Source: Liolophura sinensis
Taxonomy: Eukaryota > Mollusca > Polyplacophora > Chitonida > Chitonidae
Length of the DNA stretch: 64,000 bases
NCBI RefSeq assembly: GCF_032854445.1
Contig: NC_088302.1
Span: forward strand, 8,491,338-8,555,337
Reading direction: 5' to 3'
Shown here: one piece after another, positions 47,240-58,495 of the stretch
Layout: each line of letters starts with the position of its first letter
Position numbering within the stretch: position 1 is the stretch's first letter
The notes under the pieces: generated by a model
What the model was told of the DNA's origin: nothing
The model's input: the letters and a program-made list of their open reading frames with translations, nothing else
Databases searched by the model: none
Position numbers and translations under genes: made by a program

Positions 47240-48330
47240 AAATACTGACACTAATTTTTTCAGTGGAATCGTGATGTGAAATGACTTGATATTTCGTCAA
47301 TCGGCTTTAAATTGTTTCCAGTACTAATATCTTTCGAAGAGCAATTGTGTACAAAGACAGAACACATTTGAACAGGCACATTGAAGTGTTCCTTGTATAC
47401 ACCAAGTTGTCCACCTGCCCTATAAAAAAAGTACACATTTGCTTTGCTCACTAAAGTCAACAGTCCATGTCATGGAAGAAATGTACATTTATAAGGGTAC
47501 TGGTATCCTCATGGAACGCTATCATGTACATATTGTGGTCGGTCTAAATAGATTTCCCTGACTGCAGGGAAGTCTGACATCCAATGTGAAAAACAATTCG
47601 TAAAACGTCGGATTCCAAAGCAATATATCTTTCAGGAATAGCAAAAGCGCCAAATGGCGTCCCTTCATAGTGTAAAATAAAATTATGTTATTGCTGCTAT
47701 CCAGTGTCTATAGCTCATTATTCAATCATAACAGATTGTCCAGGAAAAACGGCTGTTGGAGTCTTTGAGATGGGTTCTGATCAGCATAAAAGGACCCATT
47801 TTTTTTAAACATGTAGGCCTACAGGATTAAATCTTCTGTTGATACCAAGCTAACAGGCTTGATTGACAGGCTTCAGAGATTGTCTGTCAATTTCCTTGGT
47901 GTAAACTTCCCGTTTACATTACAGTTTGTGTAGTTTTGAAGTTTGTGTTTGATGTTCCATACTCTGGAGATTCTTTTGGTGAGTATTTCATGGAATAATT
48001 GTCCGTCTAACAAAAGACAAAAGAAAAAATAATAACAACTGGGACTTTTCAACAGAGCACAGGAACTGAAGAAAGATAACCTATGCAAAAAAATAACGTT
48101 TTCGTTCTTAAATCACCTTCATTTAATCCCAACCCACGTCAGGTTGCCACATTTTCATGGGAAAATTTGTTTATCAACATATATTCTGCACAAAAGGAAT
48201 TCTCGTCGAATATTTCAGAATTCTCCCGTTTTACCCATTGACAATAAGGATAAAGACTTGAGAAGCTAATACATATTTGTGGAATTAAGAGCAATCATAA
48301 GTACTGAGTGGTGTAATGAGCTTGTTCGTT
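47240..48330 (-). pseudogene. Inverted segment carrying terminal exon 16
   Basis: Read on the minus strand this matches about 25000-25960 of the first duplicate. It includes the end of intron 15, exon 16 (48006-47914; TDNYSMKYSPKESPE) and the downstream region. About 40 bp are lost within the exon, giving an early stop. DNA before 47240 is in normal order, so an inversion occurred after the duplication. Confidence 0.85.
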
Positions 48331-48344
48331 GATTAGTCCTACAC

Positions 48345-48480
48345 ACTCGAGATTATTTCACTTATATAAGGGCTACCCAGTTTATAGGCGGAGAAAACCG
48401 GATTCAGGTAGCTAACACGTCCCTTCGTGTAAGGCAGCATAAAAAATCAGGGAGAGTTCAAGTCGAACACGTGACCTGGA
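48345..48480 (-). repeat. Diverged SINE fragment
   Basis: GAGATTATTTCACTTATATA, GGGCTACCCAGTTTATAGG and GGAGAAAACCGGATTCAGG resemble the complement of the SINE body. It sits at the outer edge of the inverted segment. Confidence 0.55.
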
Positions 48481-48899
48481 ATTTGGGAATTACTGGTTTT
48501 GACAGGAACAGTGTAAATTGTTCGAACTGTCAGGGTCCCGTTGTATGCATATCATTCTTTTTGAAGTTACTAGAAAATAACCGTAAAAGCGCTTTCTGAT
48601 CCACGCACCAGCGTTTGTCACCAAACATCCCATAAAAGTGTATCACTTCATCATCCAAAAGACATTTTAGAACCTGGACAAATAGCCTTTCAAAGCAGGA
48701 CGTTCGATTAAAAAATGAGAAAGGCAAACCAGAAGGCATTATATTTGTTACTTTCTTATCAATTTTTTAATAACATAAAATTCATTAAGGGCAATAGAAA
48801 TGTTCGACAAAGCGAGCAATTAACCATTTGATGGTTATAGTACTGTAGGTTATATAGTTCTATATGAACGGTGCCATTCACAGTGTTCCAGTCATGTTT

Positions 48900-49395
48900 A
48901 ACTGACGGAATATAGCTGTGTATAGCTGTGCTTTTGTGACGGAACTAAAAAAACTCATGTTTAACTGTGTTTTAGTGACGGAATTATAACATTCGGGTAT
49001 GAATGTGTTTTAGTGACGGAATTAACACCCTTGTGTATAACTGTGTTTTAGTGACGGAATTAGAACCCTGTTGTATAACTGTGTTTTAGTGACGGAATTA
49101 GAAGACTCGTGTATAACTGTGTTTTAGTGACGGAATTGAAACACTCGTTTATAACTGTGTTTTAGTGACGAAATTAGAACCATGGTGTATAACTGTGTTT
49201 TAGTGACGGAATTAGAACCCTGGTGTATAACTGTGTTTTAGTGACGGAATTAAAACCCTCGTGCATAACTGTGTTTTAGTGACGGAATTAGAAGACTCGT
49301 GTATAACTGTGTTTTAGTGACGGAATTAGAACACTCGTTTATAACTGTGTTCTAGTAACCCAATTAGAACACTCGTGTATAACCATGTATCGCGC
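48900..49395. repeat. 38-bp minisatellite, about 12 units
   Basis: Units contain GTGTATAACTGTGTTTTAGT and GACGGAATTAGAACCCTG, regular from about 48935. The first duplicate has a single unit-like stretch near 27265-27310 (TATTAGTGACGG...GTGTATAACTGTG), so the array grew after duplication. Confidence 0.92.
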
Positions 49396-49559
49396 AATGT
49401 TGTTTGTTCACGTAATGGATGCAGTTTCCTTTACATTGCGTTTCCAAAAAGATGTGGACCACCATCGATTGCCTGCTGCGTGTTCCATCGTAAAGAGCTA
49501 CAATATTAACACACATAGTAAACCTAATGGTTCATAACTGAAGATCGATCGATTTAATG

Positions 49560-50660
49560 AATAATGGATGAATTTACGATGTATATATTGAACAGCCGCA
49601 TTTGTAGGCTTTTTGAGCCAAATGGAAAGTTATTGCACCCTTTTTAAACCACCCCACCTCATGGCAGTGTGTCTTATTTTACAAGGTCTTGAACCGGAAC
49701 TTCGTTACTCTGTCACAAAGGAAAGGCCGAAGTCTGAAACCCGTTGTCACCCGTCTCTGTATTGGACCGGAATGCAGGATATCAGGACCGGATATTGATA
49801 GCCAGTCGGAGAGCATCCTCTCTCTCGCCCACCACAGACTATACCGGACAGTTAACAACAGACTCAGCTAATTGATCGATCGACAGCCAAGCATCCAAAT
49901 TATCTTTAACGTATCGGGAAGTGCAATACTGACGGACAACACGACACACCTAGGTGTTGTCCATCAAACACCCCGAATTACATTTCAAGTGAGTGGATGA
50001 TTTGATGAAGACAGAACGTAAACACCGGGCAGCATGTGACAGGAGTGCTGTCAGTGGTCGGTTGATTTAGCGAGTGGTGTATCATTCGTTCCATTCTTAA
50101 AATCTGGCAGGAGTGGCGAAGTGTGTATAAGACAAGTACTACTGACACCTGGCGAAATATGCATCGTGAAAGAGAGGATCAGCATAAAAGAACCCATTTC
50201 TTTAAACATGTAGGCCTTCAGGATTAAATGTTCTGTGGATTCCAAACTAACATAAGAGGAAACAGAACACATGTTAGTTGATCGTGCCATTGTGCCCATC
50301 CTTAGCCATGAGGCAACACCAACAGAATTTATCTTGTGAGCACCTTGTCTGCTGTCGATTGGTCAGTTTGTCTGCATCTGGTGGCTAATACCAGAGTGAA
50401 CCTTTCTAGCCAATGAGTTTATTTTGTCACTTTTTCATACAACATGAATATTCATCGGCTTTTCCCCCAGATGTTCTTGCTTACAATATTGCACATTTGC
50501 ATGTTACCTCCTTGGCCTCACTTTATATGTTATTTATCTTAATCTTTGAAACATAATCTATTTTATTATAATTTTCATATTATTTAAACTGGATTTAAAT
50601 ATAAAAAATAGAACTTAGCCCAGTATAAAGTTCCCATTGATTGATTTGGTTTTAACTTTA
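49560..50660. repeat. Three-copy low-copy repeat, second copy
   Basis: Matches 27640-28150 and 61960-62700. It includes GAACCGGAACTTC, GATCGATCGACAGCC and, toward its end, TTTATCTTGTGAGCACCTTG, which also occurs at about 62670. No gene was seen. Confidence 0.65.
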
Positions 50661-50782
50661 CATGACAGCATTCGGGTTTATTAATGGGGCAGGTGGTGTA
50701 ACTGAAGAAAACCTCCAACCTGCATCATGAGCCTGACAAATCCAAAGCAGTGAGACCTGAATTCGAACAAGGTTCCTCACTA

Positions 50783-51640
50783 TAGTCTCTTTCTTTTAGA
50801 GACTCGCCTATATTCAGCTCTGTAAAATCCCTCATACACGCTACCAAAATTCTCTTTGGTCAGTGACACATAACAGCACAAGCTCTACACATGGATATAT
50901 TGGAAATCTATATTATTGCAAGGAAAATGAAGATAGAACACTTTTTCTAATTCGTAAAAGTCAAAGTCCATAATCTCGGTTTCGACAGCAAGAACCCACT
51001 GCCTCAGCTGACGTCATAATTATTAAAAAACAGTGGCATGCTGGATTTTGGGCGGAGTTCAACGTGTTTTGACTGAGGGCGACACCAGGTTACCTAAACT
51101 GCTATCGACTTAACTATAAACCTTGTTACTGACGCACTGCAATATTTGAAATTGTTTACATGTTTTAGTATGATAAAACCTTAATAAATGAATGTTATTT
51201 TATCTCCTGTAGTATGTGATCTCACGGCCTTGTGGATTTAAAGATGGTTGTTAGGAAATTAAAGCTATGTATAGTCTATTCGCAGACACATTAGTGCAGG
51301 CTGTGTCGCTGTGTAGAGCTTGTTCTAACTGCTTGTTGGTGCAGCCATTGTTAACCAAATTACCCTCCACGCCCGTTGTCCAGCATTCAACTTGCTTTTG
51401 AATAATTATGACCTAACCCAAGCCAATGAGTTTTTGAGGTCGAAACTAAGCATATGGAGTTTAACATTATGAATATAAGAAAGTAGTCTGACTGCATTTT
51501 CTTGGTAATAATGTGGACGTCTAACATATCAGTTTGTGGGGTTTGGATTGTTACGTGTTGTAAAGGCAATTTTGGTAGCGGGTATGACTGATTTTGCAGA
51601 CAGCTTCATATAGGTGACACTCTAAAGAAATATAATATAC
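50783..51640. repeat. Displaced intron 5 segment of the transporter
   Basis: Matches 11340-11880 inside intron 5 of the first copy, in the same orientation (TATTCAGCTCTGTAAAATCC, GTCAGTGACACATAACA and GGAGTTTAACATTA). The dead gene lacks this part at its proper place near 36.9-38.0 kb. No exon is included. Confidence 0.7.
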
Positions 51641-52009
51641 GATTCACAATATCGACTCGCACTTGCCTCAAGGTATGCATTTGGAGTCGGTTTACAGGCA
51701 TGTTGTGCAATTTTATGTGTTCACTATAACAGATGTATTTAAAAAAAATGATTATTTAGACATTTAAACCAAATCGTATTATAGTTCACAAGAAAAATAT
51801 TATTTTTGAATACCCTTAAAAAGAATAAAAATGGAGACATGGAGGGTGAGCATTCCGTATACAGCAAAGAGATATATAGCTCTCGATGTCGTAAAAACGG
51901 CTAGAATACATGGATACATACAAGTTTTCACAAACAAGACAACAGCTTATGTACGAGTTTTTTGTCCGTTGGGGCTTTTGTATGTCCCCCGATTTGGAAG
52001 CTCTTCTTA

Positions 52010-52710
52010 CAAAAGTAAATCCTCAGACAAATTTCCATTTATTAAAATTTAAAAGAGATGGCATTTAAAACAACTTTTCTTTTGGAATTTTTAGATTTTT
52101 TTTCCCACGAACCGTCGCTATCAAAGGCTTTCATGTTACATTTAAACGGGTTTCCAAGTGATGATTTTAAACAAAAACAATCAGTTTACTTTACTGGAAT
52201 ATTTAACCTCACCATTCAGTCAGAATTTGTTTTAGAACATGTATACTTGTTTTCCTGATAGCGATCTATACAACATCCTCCAATACTTAGTTTTCATAAA
52301 AATGCGCATTATTGTCATCAGACTGTCATTTACAGACTTAGCTTCCGAGAGATAGTACTAGAAAGAATGGCGTACTGGATATATAGACCTGAGCCCGTCA
52401 CATGGCGTCAGCAATCGATATACGAAGCTTCTAAAATTTGCAACTAATTTTATTTTGAACAAAACGGCAAATTATTTATAAAGCAATTTTAATTTGACTC
52501 GAAAGATTAAACATTCATCAGATCACAGATAGATGTGTTGCGGTAACTGTCGTCGGGTATCTCTCCAGAGAAAATAAAGATGCAGCTCATCAAATACATA
52601 ATAAGGTTTGATAAATCTGTCTGTCACAACATGATCCCAGCTTCATGAATGGTTGTAGATCGGCAAATTAGTGACTATCCGTCTCCTTTCTTGTACTTTT
52701 TTCATCAATC
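52010..52710. repeat. Paralogous non-coding block, copy B
   Basis: Counterpart of 32690-33395. It ends at the left LTR of the retroelement. Confidence 0.7.
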
Positions 52711-52714
52711 TGAT

Positions 52715-52860
52715 TGCGGTATCTGCATATGAGTAGATTCCGATCATACCATGTGTGCAGGATTTATATATAACCCAGTTGAGTTCAGGATTTATATGTA
52801 ACCAAGTAATGGTTTTATACGGTCCTTATTAATTTTCCATAAGCGGCAATGTTAACGTTT
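52715..52860 (+). repeat. Left LTR (right boundary uncertain)
   Basis: Shares TATCTGCATATGA, TTCCGATCATAC and ATGGTTTTATA with the right LTR. It lacks the 10-bp repeat array of the right LTR. The inner boundary is not clear. Confidence 0.6.
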
Positions 52861-53037
52861 AGCGCTGTAGCTCAGTCCCAAACATTCCGTGGCCAATAAT
52901 CTTTGGTGCATGCCTGGCCCAGCCTGTGAGAAAGAAGCCATAAAAATCTGGATCTTTATTTGCCGGCAGCTGGGAGAGGTGTCTAGCAACACCCATGAGT
53001 TAGATTGGGAAAAAATACGAGATCAGGTAATTGATTA

Positions 53038-53274
53038 TTGCAAGAACTTCGCAGAAAACTATTAGAAAAGGGTACTGGATTCACACAAGCTGATCTACAT
53101 AAAATAACAAGGGCTACGGAAGCAGTACATCTACAGACTGAGACCACAGAAAAGAGACGTGAGGAGTATGTCAACTTTGTAAAATCAACACAAGAAAACG
53201 TGAGTGAGAAACAAGGTAAACGGAAGAAAAAGGGGAACTGTTTTAGGTGCGAGAAATATATAGTCATGGTATGA
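53038..53274 (+). pseudogene. Gag-like fragment of the retroelement
   Basis: A 78-codon charged frame rich in K and E ends in NCFRCEKY, the start of a CCHC zinc knuckle that is then interrupted by a stop. It lies directly before the protease. Confidence 0.6.
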
Positions 53275-53280
53275 CTAGTT

Positions 53281-53535
53281 ATCATAGGTGATGTTGAACT
53301 GAACATGTTAATGGATTCAGGGGCTTCGTGCAACGTAATTGATAAATCCACATGGCAAGACCTGAAATGAAAAGGGATCAAAGGCAAAGCTGAAAAGACA
53401 ACACAAAAACTCTATGGTTACGATAGTGAAAATTTTCTGACAACGCTTGGGAAATTCTACACCTCAGTAAGCATTGGTGAAAACACAGTACAAGCAGACT
53501 TTCTCGTGAATGGGAACGGTTGCCCTCTCTTACCG
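53281..53535 (+). pseudogene. Retroelement aspartic protease fragment
   Basis: The catalytic D-S-G-A is at about 53314-53325 after a hydrophobic strand, as in retropepsins. A TGA at about 53367 breaks the frame. Confidence 0.7.
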
Positions 53536-53577
53536 CATGGCTCCATTTTACTTTGGTACGATAAAAACTGGGCTAAC

Positions 53578-53880
53578 CTAAGGGGTTGCTCCCTGTACTT
53601 CAATGATGTCTTTTTCAATTAATTCTTTCAGCTTGGACTCAGCTTTTGACCTCAAGCTGTAAGGTATCCTGTGAGGTCGTTGTGCCACTGAGGAGACCTC
53701 TGGATCTACATGAATTTTGGCTTGAAATACCTTTAGCTTTCCAAACCCTTGAAAACATTCCCGATATTTACCGGCTATCCCGCATTTAATGGAATTAGCT
53801 TGTGGTCCAAGTCTGGGTACATTTAACTGCTCAGGAAATGATGCAGGAACGCAATCCAACGAGATGATCCACTCCATGAA
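53578..53880 (-). pseudogene. Inverted N-terminal piece of reverse transcriptase
   Basis: An open minus-strand frame contains KIHVDPEV, RPHRIPYSLR and LKELIEKDII, the segment just before Gypsy-type RT fingers. All other retroelement domains read on the plus strand, so this piece is inverted in place. Confidence 0.75.
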
Positions 53881-53899
53881 TCAAAGTGCGGTTTAAACA

Positions 53900-54490
53900 A
53901 AACTTGATGTTAAATGAGATTCCACCAAATAGAGTTCGCAGAGGACCCCCGTTCCATTAGAACATTTGCAACACACAAAGGCCTTTACAGGTACAAACGG
54001 CTAATGTTTGGAGTTTCTTCATCTCCAAAAAAGTAACAACACACACTGCAACAGGTATTTGCTGTTTGGGAAGGTGTGCAGAACCTATCAGATGATATTA
54101 TCGTCCATGGGAAAAATTAGCAGGTTCCTGGCAAACATCTTGAGAAGACTTTGGCACGTGTAAAGGAACTGAACTTAACACTGAATGAAGAGAAATGTGT
54201 ATTTGGAATGTATAAATTGGATTTCATGAGCCACATTATGTCAAATAGAGATATTGGAACAACAGAGCAGAAGGTTAAAGCTATTACAGATGTTAAAAAG
54301 GCCTGACAGGACAGCTGAATCAAGGAGTTTCCTCGAACTCGTGAACTATTCGGTGCGATTCATTAGAGACCTAGCAACCAGAGATGAACCACTGAGGAAA
54401 CTGACATGTGAAAGTGAGCCTTTCGTATTGGGACTTGAACAGAAGGAGAGCTTTCTAAGACTTAAAGTCAGCCATATCATCCGCTGAGGC
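53900..54490 (+). pseudogene. Reverse transcriptase remnant
   Basis: Three-frame reading shows a catalytic-type LSDDI at about 54088-54102 and thumb-like LNEEKCVFG; SFLELVNYSVRFI follows. It contains several stops and shifts. Confidence 0.72.
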
Positions 54491-54509
54491 ATAAGGGTAC
54501 TTTGACAAA

Positions 54510-54910
54510 AATGTTGCAACAGAGATCATAACAGATGCTAGTCCTGTAGGCCTAGGAGTCGTACTAGTACAATGGCAAAACGGTGAGAAGCGAATAATCA
54601 GCTATGCCAGCAGACGTTTAACAGAGCTAGAACATCGTCATAGGCAGACGGAGAAGGAGGCATTAGGAATAGTTTGGGCTTTTGAACAGTTTCATATCTA
54701 CCTGTTTGGAACTAAATTTGAACTTGTAACAGATCATAAACCACTATAGCACATTTATTCAAAGAAGCCAGAACCGTCAGCACGAACAGAACGATGGGTC
54801 CTCAGACTACAACAGTACGATTTCTCAGTGAGATATATTCCAGGATCCCAGAACATACTAGTAGCTGATGCTCTCTCCAGATTGACACAGAGCAAACCAC
54901 ACCCAAAATA
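54510..54910 (+). pseudogene. RNase H remnant
   Basis: Shows ITDASPVGLGVVL, RRLTELEHRHRQTEKEAL, VTDHKPL and IPGSQNILVADALSR, the usual Ty3/Gypsy RNase H series. It is nearly open apart from a TAG after HKPL. Confidence 0.82.
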
Positions 54911-55329
54911 ATGCGGAATCTATGTGTCGAAAGAGACATTCGTACACTGGCCGTCAACCAATAACGACGTTCCGGATCAATAATGGAAAACGTCAATTCC
55001 CCAAAACGACGTATAACACAAACCACCAAAGAATTAAGAAAGTATATGCAGTACGAAAATAGGACGGAATCATGCAAAGAGAAGCAGTCAGCAGGAGTCC
55101 TACATAAACTTTGTACCAGGATAGGCTGTACCAAAAGCGCTATCTATCACCGATATCGAAGCACCGAGTCGAAAAATGACTCGGGCTTATGTCAGGTTAG
55201 AAATTGTGTCCTCTATGGTGATCTGGACAAATATCCCCAAGAATTTAAAACGATACGGCATGAACTAACAGTACCTGGGAAACTTGTACTTGGAGGAACA
55301 CGCCTTGTGGTACCGACCTCACTAAGGAA

Positions 55330-55970
55330 ACAGGCAAATGGACCTAGCCCTTGAGGGACACCAAGGGATAATCAAAACAAGGGCAATGGTTAAGAACTAA
55401 AATATGTTGGTCTGGCATCGATAGACAAGCGGAGAACAAATGTAAAGTATTCCAAGCAAGTCAGTTGGTAACTAGCATCAAACAGTGATCCCGTGTATTC
55501 CACAGAGCTTACGAACGTACCCTGGCACCCTTTAGCCGCTGATTTACTGGGGCCACTTCGGGATGGAAAACACATCATGGTTGCAGAAGACTACTTCAGC
55601 AAATATTTTGAAGTCAACATAATTGTCTACAACAACAACACAGAAGGTTGTAAGTCTTGGAACGGGTGGTCTCTTCACTGGATACCCACTTTCACTGAAA
55701 ACCGACAACGGGCCTCAATTCCCCTCGCAGGAATTTGGAGCTTACGTAATTAAACACCGGTGGACGACACCATTATGGCCTCAGGCCAATGGTGAGGTCA
55801 AAGACAAAATCGAAGTCTCCTGAATAATAGCTTCGGTCCAACATCTTGACCGACAGAGGGAATTTAACAAGTTCTTGTTAGCTTACAGGTCTGCGCCATA
55901 TTGTACAACCGGAATTAGCCCAGCAGAACTACTTTGGGGAAGGAAAATCAGCACCAAATTACAGGAGCTA
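55330..55970 (+). pseudogene. Integrase remnant
   Basis: Includes an EGHQGIIKTR zinc-domain piece, the core TDNGPQFPSQEFG at about 55700, and the downstream LLAYRSAPYCTTGISPAELL. Frames shift between pieces. Confidence 0.8.
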
Positions 55971-56850
55971 CAGAATCAACCGATGTCTGATGCTTCACTT
56001 CGAGACAAGGAAAATGAACACAAACGTCGTGATAAGAACTATGCAGAGACTAGACATCACGTGAGAAACAATGATTTTACGTCAACGGAAGGAAAACATA
56101 CTGATAACACGATACAGAGTAAACCTTTATGACATGGTGAAAAAACACGGTTGCCAAGTAACCGTACAATAACCCTTAACTGGAGCTCAACACACGCACA
56201 ACTAATCAAATCTGAAGAAGATGCATTGTAACAGCGACTGCATTTGTGACAGCTCTGTGAGCGATTGTCAAATTGGTCGTGACTCAAACATCCAACAAGA
56301 TGGCAACATGTTTGAATCAACTTCGACAGACCTGTTCTGCGCCGATCAACTAGAGAGTTCCGTGTACCTACATATTTGCAAGACTTGTTAAATGATCAGT
56401 ATAGACAAAATGGACAGAATAATCTCAGTCTTCCTGATGAGGTTTTGGAGAAGACTACTCCTACCTGCATGTATATTTACTTAGTAAACACAGTTAGTTC
56501 ACTGTGTTAACTTTTCCTGAAGGACTGTTAACTTTCAGTACAGACACAGAAATTCTTGTCGTACTGATCAGATCAGTTTGGAGCAGCCTACTCCATCTCT
56601 CTATTAGTGTTACAGTCATTAATTCCAGTGTTGTTTCATTAACAGTATAATGTTAGCACCATGCGAAGCATTGTTCTGATATTCCAACTTAAGTTCTTTA
56701 AAGCTAATAGTGGATTTAACGCACTATGTATTGGTCCAGAAGCTTGAACTCCTCACTGCCAAGGACATTGACTATACTGACATTGCAACATGATCTCTTC
56801 ACATTTATGCATGCTTGACATGTAACAATCTAAAACCCGTAAAGGAGGGA

Positions 56851-57015
56851 TGTAGTATCTGCATATGAATAGTTTCCGATCATACAGGATCATGCAGGAT
56901 CTTGCAGGATCTTACAGGATCATACAGGATCATGCAGGATCATACAGGATCATGCAGGATCTATGTCTTACCCAGAAATGGTTTTATATGTTACCAGTAG
57001 GTTTTCTGTAGTGGC
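56851..57015 (+). repeat. Right LTR with internal 10-bp repeats (right boundary uncertain)
   Basis: Follows the purine tract directly. At about 56880-56980 it holds some ten units of CAGGATCATA or CAGGATCATG. The left LTR has only CAGGATTTAT-like motifs. Confidence 0.65.
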
Positions 57016-57079
57016 AAGTAAAGCAGGCATGATGTGAGTTCAATGCACACAGCATTTGTTACTTCAATAGCTTTGCCCT

Positions 57080-57480
57080 GCAGGACAGATTCCTGCCATA
57101 GATCTGAACACAACAATCCCTGTGCTTTAGATGTTATACTTCAGAGTGTCGATATTTGATGAGCCTATAACGTATTATATAATAAATGATTTATGTTAGC
57201 CTAGATTGACGCACATGTCACGATGTCATATGATATAAGTTGTGCATACAGATGTGACGGTAACACTTAGAACTTCTCTCTGTTGGCTTGTGGTTATGCA
57301 AAACAGTAAGTGATAATGCGTCAGTTTTTCTGATATCTCATGATCGATCAGTTTGAAGGGCAGAGATTACAACACATTACGCTCCATTCATAACCTTATA
57401 TACCGCATTTGTATAAAGGAATCCAGCCCCAATTTCTAGGAGCTCAGGTAGATAACCAAGAAGGGTGGGGTGCGTCTGGT
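57080..57480. repeat. Paralogous non-coding block resuming after the retroelement
   Basis: Matches 33660-34030, from CTGCAGGACAGATTCCTGCC to the GATCGATCAGT area. Shorter related pieces occur at 59500-59600 and 61010-61200. Confidence 0.65.
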
Positions 57481-57529
57481 CAGCAGCGTTCTTTCATAAT
57501 TCATTAAATGAACACTTTTCTGCAGTGTA

Positions 57530-57705
57530 ATAGAAATGAACTGCAAGGCAGCAACCCAAGAAAAGAAAGAACAGAAACTTGGACGAGTTCTTAGGACAAC
57601 TAAAGAAGAGGTATGGCGACGGGGAAATTGATGCTGTGGAGCTTGCCGACCGTGCTTCCAGAGTCGTGCATCTTAACATGGGGACTCCCCATGTACTTTG
57701 GGGGA
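57530..57705 (+). pseudogene. Unidentified coding-like fragment
   Basis: An open stretch, preceded by stops, reads PKKRKNRNLDEFLGQLKKRY and then GDGEIDAVELADRASRVVH. Its charged, helix-like composition and higher GC content differ from the surroundings. It lies within about 0.5 kb that the first duplicate lacks. I do not recognise it; it may be a fragment of a transposon or of a captured exon. Confidence 0.4.
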
Positions 57706-57999
57706 GTTCCCTGCTCGGTAATCCATAATCTCCCTATTGTTCACGGATTAAGAAATGCAGACCTTTCGACTACCTACATTTTGTAATTAAAATTCAAGAA
57801 GTAGGCGAAACGAGGCTATAGCACCCACTCTGGTCAACAGGTTCACTCTTGCTATTGATAAACTGCATTTCTCTAGTTATGTTTTTCTTACAGCCCACAT
57901 TAGGATCGCTCCTTATCTTATTGATAAAGAATGTCCAACAAGATTGATTTATTAATGTATTACTTGTTTGATTATGATATCAGTATTGCCGAATTAATT

Positions 58000-58195
58000 C
58001 ATTTACTGATGAACGTCGCAATTTGGATAACCAGTTACAAATTCCTCTATCTTATTACGTGACACCATAGAATCTCTACTTAGATAGCAAAAGTTTTCAT
58101 AAGTACATGTATTAGGCTCAGCTCACATTTGTTTGTATAGACTTTTATTGGTCCAAAAAGTGTTTAGAGCGCGTCTTTGGGTGTTTGAAATTTCA
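58000..58195. repeat. Paralogous non-coding block
   Basis: Matches 34125-34310 (GATGAACGTCGCAAT, TTAGATAGCAAAAG and GGTCCAAAAAG). Confidence 0.65.
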
Positions 58196-58196
58196 C

Positions 58197-58495
58197 AGCC
58201 TCCGTGGCCCAGACGGCCCTGGACACTTGCCTATGATAGGCCCGGATCGTCGTACCGCCTGTCTTTGTCAGCCTGGTACGGACCTGTTGCTTGTATTTGA
58301 CAACTGAGTAAAACAGCTTCTGACCTGCTTGAAGTATATCTTAAACTGCCGTATGATGCACCCAAGTGAGTGAATTTATAGTGATTTAGTACAGTTGGCA
58401 TCAGTGTTTCCCGACACTACAGCAGAGGACAGTACTAAAGACTCGCACCTTTACCATCATTTGCTCCACACGCACGTCTCTATTACCACTGTTCA
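58197..58495. repeat. Inserted segment with SINE-like start
   Basis: Begins CCTCCGTGGCCCAGACGG, similar to a SINE head, and has no counterpart at 34310-34325. It includes CAGCAGAGGACAGTACT, close to one unit of the 28-bp satellite. Confidence 0.45.

Larger units (their letters stand above)
35978..48006 (+). pseudogene. Decayed second copy of the SLC5-like transporter
   Basis: Recognisable pieces are exon 4 (35978-36039), exon 5 remnant (36757-36787), exon 7 (38041-38131), exon 8 (39200-39336), exon 11 (42459-42529), exon 12 (43488-43574), exon 13 (45110-45320) and, inverted, exon 16 (48006-47914). Exons 1-3, 6, 9, 10, 14 and 15 are missing. Stops, indels and lost donors rule out a transporter product. 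It arose by tandem duplication with introns, not by retrotransposition, because intron sequence is shared throughout. Exon 11 is intact and confirms the expected reading of exon 11 in the other copy. Confidence 0.88.
52715..57015 (+). mobile_element. Decayed Ty3/Gypsy-type LTR retrotransposon
   Basis: Order: left LTR (from 52715, TGCGGTATCTGCATATG), gag-like fragment, protease, reverse transcriptase, RNase H, integrase, a purine-rich AAAGGAGGGA at 56841-56850, and right LTR (from 56851, TGTAGTATCTGCATATG). Protease before RT and integrase last is the Ty3/Gypsy order. Many stops and frameshifts and an internal inversion show it is dead. No envelope-like frame was seen. It interrupts the second duplicate at a point equivalent to about 33.4-33.65 kb, so it inserted after the duplication. 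Confidence 0.85.

Noticed and set aside
35978-48006. A second working transporter gene
   Set aside because: Stops, lost donors, missing exons and an inverted last exon exclude it.
51228-51262. Possible relic of exon 6 (GGCCTTGTGGATTTAAAG)
   Set aside because: Only about a dozen bases agree with the start of exon 6, with no matching acceptor or continuation; probably chance.
52715-57015. Active or envelope-bearing retroelement
   Set aside because: Every domain is broken, the LTRs differ, one piece is inverted, and no envelope-like frame lies between integrase and the right LTR.
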